A program made the translations under genes and the position numbers. Source: Phylloscopus collybita (lineage: Eukaryota > Chordata > Aves > Passeriformes > Phylloscopidae). From it: a stretch of DNA of 64,000 nucleotides. Within the stretch, counting starts at the first letter, position 1; every line of letters starts with the position of its first letter. This document shows positions 40,701 through 49,600 of this stretch, in pieces. The notes under the pieces are model-generated. The model saw nothing but the letters and a program-made list of their open reading frames with translations, searched no databases and was not told the DNA's origin. Where the stretch lies: the NCBI GenBank assembly GCA_027886175.1, contig JAJNNQ010000009.1, positions 21,859,501-21,923,500 of the forward strand. Direction: 5' to 3'.

Positions 40701-40917
40701 CGGCTTCCACTACAGTCAGCTGCTGGGACCCTCCTGTCACCCCAGAAATAGAAATGGGTTCTGTTCCTACATACCCTGATGGCATCAGGGTACATTGGGC
40801 ACCAGTGTCAACCAAAGCCGTGTATTTTTGTGGGTCAGATGTGCCAGGCCATCGGATCCACACAGTCCAATAGATCCGATTATCCCTTTCCTCTACCTGG
40901 CTAGAGGCAGGGCCCCT
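37735..40917 (-). CDS. pol: ERV pol: protease, reverse transcriptase, RNase H, integrase
   Basis: Reading begins directly after the gag TAG, in the same frame as gag, and runs 1060 codons to TGA at 37737-37735. No ATG opens it (the first start-like codon is GTG at 40863), so it should be made as a gag-pol fusion. Counting from the codon after TAG: the protease motif DTGA is at 37-40; RT has the first Asp at about 250, LPQG near 282 and YIDD at 312-315; RNase H has Asp622, Glu660, Asp684 and Asp754; integrase has a zinc site H781, H786, C815, C818 and a catalytic triad D848, D907, E943 with D-35-E spacing. A C-terminal integrase domain with a tryptophan pair ends the protein. All key residues are present with no stop or frameshift, so the enzyme set looks functional. 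There is no dUTPase and no env after it. Confidence 0.95.
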   Translation of the reverse strand, partial: RGPASSQVEERDNRIYWTVWIRWPGTSDPQKYTALVDTGAQCTLMPSGYVGTEPISISGVTGGSQQLTVVEAEVSLTGNGWQKHPIVTGPEAPCILGIDYLRNGYFKDPKGYRWAFGVAAVETEEIKQLNTLPGLSDDPSAVGLLRVEEQQVPIATATVHRRQYRTDRDSVTPIHEMIRKLESQGVVSKAHSPFNSPIWPVRKSSGEWRLTVDYRGLNEVTPPLSAAVPDMLELQYELESKAAKWYATIDIANAFFSIPVAAECRPQFAFTWRGVQYTWNRLPQGWKHSPTICHGLIQDALEKGEAPDHLQYIDDIIVWGNTAMEVFEKGEKIIQILLEAGFAIKKSKVKGPAQEIQFLGVKWQDGRRQIPTEVINKITAMSPPTNKKETQAFLGAIGFWRMHIPEYSQIVSPLYLVTRKKNDFHWGPEQQHAFAQIKQEIAHAVALGPVRTGPEVKNVLYSAAGSHGLSWSLWQKVPGETRGRPLGFWSRSYRGSEANYTPTEKEILAAYEGVQAASEVIGTEAQLLLAPRLPVLGWMFKGKVPSTHHATDATWSKWIALITQRARIGNPNRPGILEVITNWPEAENFSLTDEEEQVTRAEEAPPYNQLPAEETRYALFTDGSCRIVGMNRKWKAAVWSPTRQVAHATEGEGGSSQLAELKAVQLALDIAEREKWPKLYLYTDSWMVANALWGWLERWKKANWQRRGKPIWAADEWKDIAIRVGKLPVKVRHVDAHVPKSRANEEHRNNEQVDQAARIKVSKVDLDWQHKGELFLARWAHDASGHQGRDATYKWARDRGVDLTMNSISQVIHDCETCAAIKQAKRVKPLWYGGRWSKYKYGEAWQIDYITLPQTRQGKRYVLTMVEATTGWLETYPVPHATARNTILGLEKQVLWRHGTPERIESDNGTHFKNSLINTWAKEHGIEWIYHIPYHAPAAGKVERCNGLLKTTLKALGGGTFRNWEVNLAKATWMVNTRGSINRAGPAQSTPLHTVDGDKVPVVHMRGILGKTVWVNPTLGKGEPTRGIVFAQGPGNTWWVMQKDGKTSCVPQENLILSEN

Positions 40918-40920
40918 CTA
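40890..40920 (-). promoter_or_regulatory. Gag-pol junction: in-frame TAG with possible readthrough structure
   Basis: The gag stop TAG (40920-40918) is followed by open pol codons in the same frame. On the RNA sense strand TAGAGG, CCTCTA and TAGAGG occur at 40920-40915, 40907-40902 and 40895-40890. The middle block can pair perfectly with either neighbour: one hairpin (7-nt loop) includes the stop codon itself, the other (6-nt loop) begins 10 nt after it. Gammaretroviruses use UAG suppression promoted by a downstream pseudoknot after a short spacer, so a comparable mechanism is inferred, not shown. Confidence 0.55.
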
Positions 40921-42678
40921 GCACTGGTTATCCCCTCCCTGAGCATACATACTAGAGGTTCCTTCAAGGGGATTCAACACAGCATTGGCAGCTTGGTTAT
41001 AGGAGGCTGAGGCTACTTTCATTTTCGTAGATCCCCCTTGGTGATTGTTCCTCTCCTTGAGCTCACGCACCCGTGCTGCCAGGACAGAAGTGGGTTTCCC
41101 ATCCCACATTCCCATGTCTTCCCCATGGTCACGCAGATAAAACCACAGGTCAGCTCTTGGGGTGTACCCTCTCTCTCGAGCTGGGGGTCGTTGGGCTCTA
41201 ACTCTGGGGCCTGTGACTCGCACTGGTGCCACATTGGAACTGTTTGTCCTCATCTCCTCCCTCACCCCCCTTATCTCTTCTTTGAGTTCTTTAACCACGG
41301 CAGAGATATGAGCCTGCATCGGGCCATTGATCATACTTTCATAGTTCCTAAGCTTATTGGCAACAGACCCCACTGTCTCTCGATTGTCCTCAGCATTAAT
41401 TGTTGCAATAAAGGTGGTGTACTGAGATGGCCCTAGATTTGCCAGATTCCACAACATCTGCCCTGTGCATTTAACCTTGTCAGGGTCATTATCATGCTGT
41501 CCACTCCTCCCAAAAAGTACCTCCAGCACCGCCACTTCCCTCAGCTGTTGGATCCCTTCCTCCAGAGTTTTCCAGCGCATTCTATGGTGGTGCTCCTGCA
41601 TTCTTTCTTTGTGGATAAATCTCTCTCTCACACTCATTAAAAGCCGCTCCCAAAGGGAAAGGGGTCCTGGCTCTCTTACAAATACCTGATTTATACCTGA
41701 GTCCTGGGTCAAGGGTCCCAAATTCCTTGCCTCACCACTGTCCAATTGCACACCAGTACCCACGAGGTCCCAAACCCGAAGTAGCCAGGCTGTGTAAGCC
41801 TCACGCCCCCGCCGTACGATATCTTTTTGCAGGTTACGGAGACTTTTGTACGACAGGGACTCGGTGATGATCTGAACATGTGATTCCCCTGCAGGTTGTG
41901 AGGGCCCTCCTTTCTTATTGTCTGGGTTTGCTGTTTTCACCTTAGATTTCTTTGTTTCCACAGGGGCAACTGCCGCTGGCTGTGACTGCCCCTGTGGTTC
42001 AGCTGGGACCTGAGCAGTTGTAATCTCTGTGGGTTTCATTGCTGCACCATCAGGCTCTCTTTTGTCAGGGCAGGGGAAGGATTTCCCACTAGCTGGGGAG
42101 ATGTACTCCCTCAGCATCTGGCTCATCTTTTCTTGCATCTCCTTAATCAGAGCCCCCACCCAAACCGGGTGGTTTATCTCTGAGGCAGGCTGTGGGGCAG
42201 GAGCGGACTCTTGGGCTGCATTCTTATTCTCTGGGGTACTTATTAAGGTGCTTACCCAGGCCAATTTCCCCTTATCTCTGAATGCCAAACAGAACAGGCA
42301 TACCAGCAACACCAGCCACTGTATGATATCATTAGCACTCAGAGATTTCAACCCTTCAAAAACTGGTGGGGTGGACCCAAAAAACTGTGTGAAGGGCTGG
42401 GAGAAAATTTCCCCCGGTGCCATTTCCTTACAATAGGTACCATTGTTAAAGTAACCCCAGAAGCACAGAGTTAGCCTATGATAGCTATGAATCCATGTGC
42501 TTGCTTTCCAGAGGAAGTTAAAAATCCATGAATTTCTCACCTTATTAATCCACAAAACAAACTGAATGCCAGCCACAGTAGCCTTAGTCATAGGACCCAT
42601 ATTAACATAAGGAGTAGCAAATGGCAGAAATACAGCCACCACCACGTGCCACCCAAACCAGGGAAAGCTAGACCACAT
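40918..42678 (-). CDS. gag: ERV gag-like polyprotein with hydrophobic N-terminus
   Basis: I chose ATG at 42678 because it is the first AUG after the primer binding site; I also saw none in the adjoining LTR end. This gives 586 residues to TAG at 40920-40918. Later in-frame ATGs at 42600 and 42423 (strong context, 501 residues) are alternatives. Residues 1-25 are tryptophan-rich and hydrophobic, 118-133 form a clear membrane-like segment followed by basic RDKGK, and an N-G-T sequon lies between. A Pro/Gln/Ala-rich linker (about 158-265) precedes a helical, capsid-like region (about 268-467) and an Arg-rich tail (477-509). No CCHC zinc knuckle, N-terminal Met-Gly or canonical PPxY or PTAP late motif is seen. 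Position before pol and the helical Trp- and Arg-rich middle part support Gag; sequence similarity alone would not be decisive by eye. Confidence 0.85.
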   Translation of the reverse strand: MWSSFPWFGWHVVVAVFLPFATPYVNMGPMTKATVAGIQFVLWINKVRNSWIFNFLWKASTWIHSYHRLTLCFWGYFNNGTYCKEMAPGEIFSQPFTQFFGSTPPVFEGLKSLSANDIIQWLVLLVCLFCLAFRDKGKLAWVSTLISTPENKNAAQESAPAPQPASEINHPVWVGALIKEMQEKMSQMLREYISPASGKSFPCPDKREPDGAAMKPTEITTAQVPAEPQGQSQPAAVAPVETKKSKVKTANPDNKKGGPSQPAGESHVQIITESLSYKSLRNLQKDIVRRGREAYTAWLLRVWDLVGTGVQLDSGEARNLGPLTQDSGINQVFVREPGPLSLWERLLMSVRERFIHKERMQEHHHRMRWKTLEEGIQQLREVAVLEVLFGRSGQHDNDPDKVKCTGQMLWNLANLGPSQYTTFIATINAEDNRETVGSVANKLRNYESMINGPMQAHISAVVKELKEEIRGVREEMRTNSSNVAPVRVTGPRVRAQRPPARERGYTPRADLWFYLRDHGEDMGMWDGKPTSVLAARVRELKERNNHQGGSTKMKVASASYNQAANAVLNPLEGTSSMYAQGGDNQC

Positions 42679-42744
42679 TATTCTGGCCAGTGGGCTTTTA
42701 TCTAATACCCAAGAACTGTTATTCCTCTCTCTCAATGCCCTCGT

Positions 42745-42762
42745 GCCCCACGTTGGGCGCCA
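42745..42762 (-). promoter_or_regulatory. Primer binding site for tRNA-Lys (CUU type)
   Basis: The plus strand reads GCCCCACGTTGGGCGCCA, identical to the 3' end of tRNA-Lys1,2, so the viral RNA strand (TGGCGCCCAACGTGGGGC) is fully complementary over 18 nt. A 5-nt spacer (GATTT) separates it from the 5' LTR. The same primer is used by Mason-Pfizer-type betaretroviruses and by visna-type lentiviruses. Confidence 0.93.
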
Positions 42763-42767
42763 AAATC

Positions 42768-43434
42768 TGTCTTGGTTTGGAAAGACAGGTATCTGCCAGG
42801 GAAACTGAGGTTCCCCTAGGATGGAGAATACCAACCCCTCGCACCCCGACGAATTATAATTTTGCAATCAAGGGCTCTCAGGCGAAGATGTTGGGAATAG
42901 GAATAACAGTTCTTTACTAGGAGGTTTAACAATACAAATATGATAGGAAACAAAACCACCCAACCAAACAAACAAATAAACAAATAAACAATAATTTTAG
43001 AAGAAAACCCTGACAAAGTCAGAGTTTCAATCTGACCCTGTGATTCAGGATGTTGATAACAGTCCAAACGTAAACAGTCCAAACACTTCTGGAGTGGCAG
43101 ACGTGATCCTGTTGGAGCAGAGATGATTCTGCGAAGAAACCGGTTCAGGGACGGCCAGGAGGGAGACAGGATGACGAGCACAGGAGACGAAGAAGCTCTT
43201 CCCACACCGCAGCGAAGGAAGCGCCGCGCACCCCGCTCCTGCAGCAGAGCAGCACCGACCCCACCCGGCCACCTCCCCTCCCCCCCACCCCCCACCGCCA
43301 GGGCATGAGATGTATAGAAATGCAAATGCACCGCACAGGCTGGGGAAGGTAACAATGGCCTATCAAGGTGGGTCATCAGGCCCCAAAACAGATGTAAATA
43401 GAATACACAAAACCCAGCTCCACAACCCAGGACA
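42768..43434 (-). repeat. ERV 5' LTR (667 bp)
   Basis: Same length and, by eye, the same sequence as the LTR at 36989-37655, offset by 5779 bp. It carries the octamer (plus 43320-43327), the G-rich block in sense (plus 43260-43299) and the AGTAAA variant (plus 42913-42918). As the 5' copy it would supply the promoter, pointing leftward in the same direction as APBB2 transcription. Confidence 0.95.
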
Positions 43435-43439
43435 GCTAC
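43435..43439. repeat. ERV target-site duplication, right copy (GCTAC)
   Basis: Directly follows the terminal GACA of the LTR and matches the left copy at 36984-36988 exactly. Confidence 0.93.
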
Positions 43440-45194
43440 CCACAGTAGGAGGCGTTTTAAAAGAAACACCTTATGTCAGAAACATCAGCCAGGCTGGGCA
43501 ATACACACAAGTCCTGGGAGCTTCAGCAGATGCAGGAGAGAGTACAACAAGCAGCCACCAGGTTTCACTTGGAGAAACATCACACAAGTCCCCATACACT
43601 GGACACCTGGTCAGAGAAACATTTACCTGGCAGAGATGACAGCGCTCCTGCAAACTGAACAATTTATACAACAGTTGCAATAGCATTAGAGTAGAAATCA
43701 CGATAAAGTTTGAGAAACCACCAATATTATAGTTCAAAGGCAGCTGAAGTTAAGAAAATGTAACAGAAACCAGGGAAGTGTTCTGCCACAAAAGTACTTT
43801 TAGTCGCAATGATTTAGGCATAACCTTAAATCAAGGAAGAATGCTTTGGTGTAACTGTGGGGAAAACCTTGTCCATAGCAGGCAAAAACTTAACTTTCAA
43901 ATTAAATCAGTCGGCTAGGATTCTGCACCCTGTATTCATAATTAAGACCAGTGGGTTTTTTGCTTTCCTTTTTAATTACATACCCATTTAGCCAGGTATT
44001 CATAAATCTTTAGAGAAATCATTGTTCAAATAAATAATTTCTTAAAATAACTTTCCATGTAATACACCAAGACAGGTATCTGTTTAAAAACCTGACCTGA
44101 GAGGATGCCTTAAAATTCTCAGTGTGTCCATGCCAGTCGTCACCTGCCATCTGATCTCCTGGCATATTTATTACCAAGCATCTTTCCAACTTATCCTGTT
44201 TCTGCCTGTACTTTCAACAAGCAGCTTGTGAACTATCTTAAAGATAGTGTCCTAAAAGAAATAAAAAGTCAAACCTATTTTTTACCAAAAAAAAACTCCA
44301 AAAAACTTTGCATTATTACTATAGCACAGGCATGCTGCTGTATGTTTAAACCTTAACAAAGAGAATTTTTAAAAAACAGTTATTGCTATTCAGCGAGTAT
44401 TCCTATAATACAGGTTTTGCTGCTCATCTTTTTGCAAGATCACTGTATTAAAGCAGCAGAGAATACTTTTAAAAGCTCACCCATACTCAACGAAATACTA
44501 TGCCAGAAGATAAAGTCCTAATTAGGGATAACAGAATGCAAAACTCACACTGCAGAGGTTGTTGACTGGCAGAAACCATTAGATTACTACATCCTTCTTT
44601 GTTGGTCATCTTACAGGCATATGAGGAATTATGCTTAAATTTAACAGAATTCTGATGTGGCTGGTACAGTCAGCAAAAACACAGCCTTCAAACTTAAGAG
44701 AACGGAATAGCTAAGTTATGGCAGACCAGGGTATCTGACTACAATGCTGTAGTAACTGGGCCAATTCTGAAATTCCTGACAACCAGGAAAGAGACTGTGC
44801 TTTGTATAAGCTAAGTAAAGATTTCTATTATGATGGCTTAAATAAAACAGATCCCAAGAGAGGAAATAAATGTTACCCAAGTCATCTGGTATATTTACTC
44901 TTCTCAGGTGCAACGCATAGTGACCCTCCCAGACAGCATTTCCTTGCCAGGGTCATGTCCACTTCCCCCCTTGGTAAAGAACACTTCTAAATAATTTGAA
45001 TTCTGCCATTGGCCTAATTTCAGTGTGTGTTCTGATGTCTTATTTGTAATCACACTTCTCAAAAATGGAGAGGTTATCAGGTAATAAAATATCACCCCAA
45101 ATCATCTCCTCTCTTCATTAATTTTAAGACAGATCAATGCTGACATAAAACCAAACTAAAATAAAACATTTTAAAGAAAATGGTAATCCTCTTT
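43440..45194 (-). other. APBB2: APBB2 5' intron right of the ERV
   Basis: AT-rich intron with no recognised gene or transposon. Short ORFs are chance. Confidence 0.65.
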
Positions 45195-45512
45195 TGTTGC
45201 CACGATTCGTGCCTGCCATATTTTGGTTTTAGGAAATTCTGTTCCTAGGCACTTTTACTGGTAAACAAGGTCACGTACTGTAAGCTATCTTGTTTTTCTA
45301 GTGCGTTCCCAGAGGAGGGACTTTGTGTGGTAGTCTCTAGAAGTGACCAATGGTTCCCAGGGGTCCCACCTCTAAGGGGGTTAGACATTTATAAAAAGTA
45401 TAAAAGAAGCCTGGAAAATAAACCTGTGGCTCCTCCTGATGAGAAGGGGTCCACAGCAGCCTTCTGAGAAATTACCACTCCCTGTCTCCATTTATTGTGT
45501 CCCACAGTGACA
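45195..45512 (+). repeat. Solo LTR of alpharetrovirus-like layout (about 318 bp)
   Basis: Between TGTTGCC and AGTGACA the plus strand has a CCAAT box (GACCAATGG, about 45348), tandem TATA words TATAAAAAGTATAAAAG at 45390-45406 and AATAAA at 45417-45422, followed by an 80-90 bp U5-like tail. The short distance from TATA to poly(A) signal and the total length resemble avian leukosis-type LTRs. Flanks CTCTTT (45189-45194) and GTCTTT (45513-45518) could be a 6-bp target duplication with one change, the size typical of alpharetroviruses. No internal sequence is attached. Confidence 0.6.
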
Positions 45513-45529
45513 GTCTTTTCCCTCACATT

Positions 45530-46629
45530 AGCATATTTTGTTCCAAAGTCAGGTCTTTATGGGGGGACTGACATTGGCTGGACACCAGCTGCACACCAAA
45601 GCTATTCTATCACTGACCTCCTCAACAGGACAGGGGAGAGAAAGCTCCTGGACCAAGATATGGACAGGGAGAGATCCCTCACCAATTAACCATCACGGGC
45701 AAAGCAACCTCTACTTGGGGAAATTAATGCAATTTATTGCCAATCAAATCAGAATAGGGAAATAAATCAAATTGAGAAAAAAAATCAAATCAAACACCCC
45801 CAATCCCTCCCTTCTTCCCAGGGTTAACTTTACTGTCATTTTCTCTACCTCCTTCCCACAGTGGTGCCAGGGGACTGGGAATGTGGGCTGCGGTCAGTGC
45901 ACCACACGTTGTCTCTGTTGCTCCTTCCTTCTCAGAGGACTACTCACACTCTTCCCCTGCCCCAGCACAGGGTCCCACTCACAGGAGACAGCACCCCACA
46001 AACTTCTCCAACATGAGTCCTTCCAAACTCTTCATGAACTGCATGGGTCCCTGTCCACAGGGCACAGACCTTCAGGCACTGAAGCACAGGTCCGTCACAA
46101 GTCCTGTCAGCAAACCTGCTCCAGAGTGGGCTCCTCTCTCCACAGGACTACAGGTCCTCCAGGAGCTTGCCCCAGCATGAACTTCCCATGAGGTCACAGC
46201 CTCCTTCAGGCATCTACATGCTCCAGCATGGAGTCTTCCATGGCTGCAGGTGGATCTCTGCTCCATTGTGGACCTCCATGGGCTGCAAGGACACAGCTGC
46301 TTCACCATGGGCTGCAGAGGAATCTCTGCTCCAGCACCTGGAACACCTCTTCCCCCTCCTTCTGCACTGACCTTGGTGTCTGCAGAGCTGTTACACGTGT
46401 TCTCACTCGTATCTTCTACCTGCTGCTGGTGTTGCAGAGAGTTCTTATATCTGCTATCCCAAAGGTACTACTGCCACCACTGATGGACTCAGCCTTGGCC
46501 TGTGGTGGGTCCCTCTTGGAGCTGGCTGGCATTGGCTCTGTCAGACATGGTGGAAGCCCCTGGCAGCTTGCACAGATGCCACCCCTGTAGCCCTCCACAA
46601 CCAAAATCTTGCCATGTATACCCAGCACA
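45530..46629 (-). repeat. LTR of a high-copy avian ERV family
   Basis: I recognise this GC-richer block as a very common bird interspersed repeat. In the minus sense it opens TGTGCTGGGTATACATGGCAA at 46629, has a TATA-like segment (reverse of TTCTTATATCTGC at about 46445) and runs to about 45530. It contains internal near-repeats such as CTCCAGCATGGAGTC and ACCATGGGCTGCAG. Several overlapping ORFs of 60-140 codons on both strands arise from this repeat and are not genes. The specific family name and the exact right end in LTR sense are not certain. Confidence 0.65.
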
Positions 46630-49600
46630 GGCACAGAGAGGCCCAAGGTGCTGCCAGGCCTCCCCAGCAGCCCAGGCTGTGGCCAGAAAGCACAACTGCC
46701 CTTTCCTGCCCTTTCTGAACTCCAGTGCCATCCAACAAGTGAGAAGCCAAACTGTACACTGCAGACAGTCTAGCCAACTATTTTAAAACTTAATTCTTAA
46801 ACAAAGGGCATCTGTCTCTAAATACAAATACACAGCATAGCAGTCTGCTCTTTCCAAACATATGTTGCATTTTCTCCAGCTGAGAGGAAAGGGTTGGTTT
46901 TAAATAGTGACTAAAAATTCTGCTTACCATTTTTCATTCTAAAAGCACAACTGTTGCTTTACAATTAACATCAACTTTCTGATGCACAAAACAAGACCAA
47001 TGTTATAATTTAAGCCAACTTAGTCAAAGATTGCCTTTGCCTGACAAAGGTACAAAATAACAAACATTTAAAATACTGTGCTGCCTTTCCATGTTTAGAA
47101 TAAATCAACTTCCTTTAAAAAATAACTGGTTAAAACACTTTTATTCCAATTTGTCTATTACTCCAGCAAATTTTATTCTAAATGTTACTGAGTAAATAAC
47201 ATCTAGAAACTGTATCTAAAGAAATCTCTCTCACATACACACATCATTTCACTGCAGACATTCCCTGGCACACACAGAGTAGCTTATTCACCAGTATATA
47301 GATATAACAGGGCTCTGTCCACAGTAAAGGTGGTAGTCAAGTTTTATGTAAAAAGAAAAAAGTGATGGTGATTACTAGAGGAAATGAAACATAAGAACAG
47401 TTATTACAGTTGGAAAAAGATACTTTAAAGGTTTTGAACAAGTGACTTTATTTCACTTGATAGTGCTAAAAGATCAGATCCTTTTTTTTCACTTGAAACC
47501 TGCTTCTCAACCCTCTCTCTCTTGTTCAGAGATGTGCTGTTAGCAAGGATTATGTTGCCTTTATTTGCACAAGAGAGAACATCAGAAATTACAACAAACC
47601 TCAGACTTCCTTAGGCTGAATCACCCACACTCAAGTACAGTAAAAGCAAACACTTCCAACCATACAGCTGTATTAATTAGGATACAAGTTATGTAATATG
47701 AGCATCTGTATTTATTTTTAACCTATCTGTTGAACAAGTGTCATTTACAAAATTTCCTTAAATATTAAGCTAGTGGAAAATCATAGCTGAGGCTAAACAC
47801 AGAGTAACAGCACAGAGATCTAGAACTTTATTTACTAGTTACAGTGAGAGGGGCCTTATACAAATTGCCTAAGCTCATAGTAGAGGGGTTTGCAGACTGG
47901 CTTAAAACCACAACCAGCACATGTAGTACATGTGGCTTCTTGACAGGTGTCTTAGAACAACCTGGAAGAGAGAATCTCTGGAACATCCTCTATAAGTGTA
48001 TTAATAACTTGTTTTGATGCTTGGAGACCCCCAATTCAGGTATAAGCTGTGCACAAAACACAGAGCTGGAGGAGTTCTCTCCATGGCTTCCAAACCAGAG
48101 AACCCTATCAAGATTCAAAAAAGTGACAAACCAGTAAAGGAGAAATGAAAAGACACAAAGAAAACCAGTGACCTATTCATCACAAATAAAACTCTCTCAA
48201 CAGTCAGAGGAGATTTAACACTAACCATTCTTACACCACAGCCTCAGCAAGATAAGACAGATCTTCAGGAATTCAGCCAAACATTCCCGCACTAGGCAGG
48301 TAAATTGAGTGAAGAACCTACTGTCAACTACTGCTGAAATTCAGCATCTTCTAATATTCTTAACTCCTCATTTCCAAGACAGTAGAGGCTTGCTGAAAGT
48401 CTGCAAAACACATCCAGAGCCACTGACAAAAGATAATATGCAAGTACATACTATTACCAGTAAACCTTAGCTACACTGTTATTTTGTGTTCTTAAAGTTT
48501 CCTTCATTTCAGGCCCTTCACAACAAAACAAACAAAAAGCACCTAAATAAAGATTGCTTGTTTTAAGTGATAAATGAAGCAGCAATTTATGCTAGCTAAT
48601 AGCAGGACCAATCTATTGCCTAACTTCAACATTCCAAGGGATAAGAATAAGCAAGTAATAAATACCTCCATTTGAGAGAAGCCCAAAGCTAATATTAGGA
48701 TAAATCTTAACTCACAGAAAACCCAAAGGTCTATAAATGTCCTGACCTCAGTGCGTTTCTTCTAAAGCAATACTTTTAGTTGCTCTGTTTGGTGGAATGC
48801 ATCTGTGAACAACAATAAATCTGAGGCTGAACAATTTATAAAATACAAGATAATGTATATATCTGAGTCAGTGACTGGACCATGTAAAGGTCAGAATCAG
48901 TCTTTCAAGTAACTACTGCACCAGCTCACTGGTGCTCAACACAGCAATCCAAAGGAACAGTTTCCCTCAGCAAGATATCTCAAAACAGGGCAGCTTTTAT
49001 CTTCACTCATATTACTACACGGGTTGAGTTGTGAGCAAACATGCAGCAAACTAAGTCAGCTTCTTGGTTTAGATGAAGAAACAGTAAAAGCAGTCAAGAC
49101 TGATCAATCGTGAAGGTGTCATGAATCACAATTTCCCCTTAGCAGCTGCAGGAGAAGTTGCTTGGTGTCTTACAGGAATAACCCAATCCTTACACGACAG
49201 CACCTACAATTACTAAATAATCAACAGGCTTGTTGATAGTTAAACAACTATCTACTTGCACAGGCTTTTCAAAAGCATCTAACACTGATACAAAGTTCTG
49301 TGAAAGGATAAATCTTTCATGGAGAAAGCGAAAGACACGCACATCTTGTTCTCTCTAGAGATGCTGCTGCTGCATATCCCACTTCAAGGCCCAGCTATCA
49401 GACAAGCTGTCACAGTGTGATGACTGACTTAACCCCCACACCACCTACAGCAGTCTTCCACAGCACAGAAGCTTTATACTGCCAATGCTTGTGCTGGGGA
49501 AGCATTAGAAACATTTATTCCTCAAGGTCCATTCATGCTTTGCAGCATTTTCTTTTCTGACAGATGTCTGATGTCTGCAAAACTCAAGGCCAAACTAGTG

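Larger units (their letters stand above)
36989..43434 (-). mobile_element. Complete, env-less endogenous retrovirus, very recent insertion
   Basis: This 6446-bp element reads on the minus strand in the order 5' LTR, tRNA-Lys primer binding site, gag-like ORF, in-frame TAG, protease-RT-RNase H-integrase ORF, purine tract, 3' LTR. It is flanked by a 5-bp target duplication. The LTRs appear identical over 667 bp and both ORFs are free of stops and frameshifts, so the insertion is young. Only 79 bp separate the pol stop from the 3' LTR, so there is no envelope gene and no room for one. Classification is uncertain: the 5-bp duplication and missing env resemble ERV-L-type elements, the Lys primer resembles betaretroviruses and HERV-K, and the gag-TAG-pol layout resembles gammaretroviruses. 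Similar Pol proteins are, to my knowledge, multicopy in songbird genomes. It lies in the APBB2 intron in the sense orientation. Confidence 0.95.

Noticed and set aside
37844..42436. Plus-strand ORFs of 60-136 codons inside the ERV (possible antisense gene)
   Set aside because: They are scattered, overlap pol and gag in reverse, and none is long or motif-bearing enough to argue for an antisense protein.
42816..43469. 217-codon minus ORF starting in host flank and reading through the 5' LTR
   Set aside because: It joins host sequence to LTR U3/R and is duplicated in part at the other LTR. A by-product of GC-rich LTR sequence.
45772..46786. Cluster of overlapping ORFs on both strands suggesting a GC-rich gene
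   Set aside because: The block matches a high-copy avian LTR I recognise; openness comes from GC content and internal repeats.
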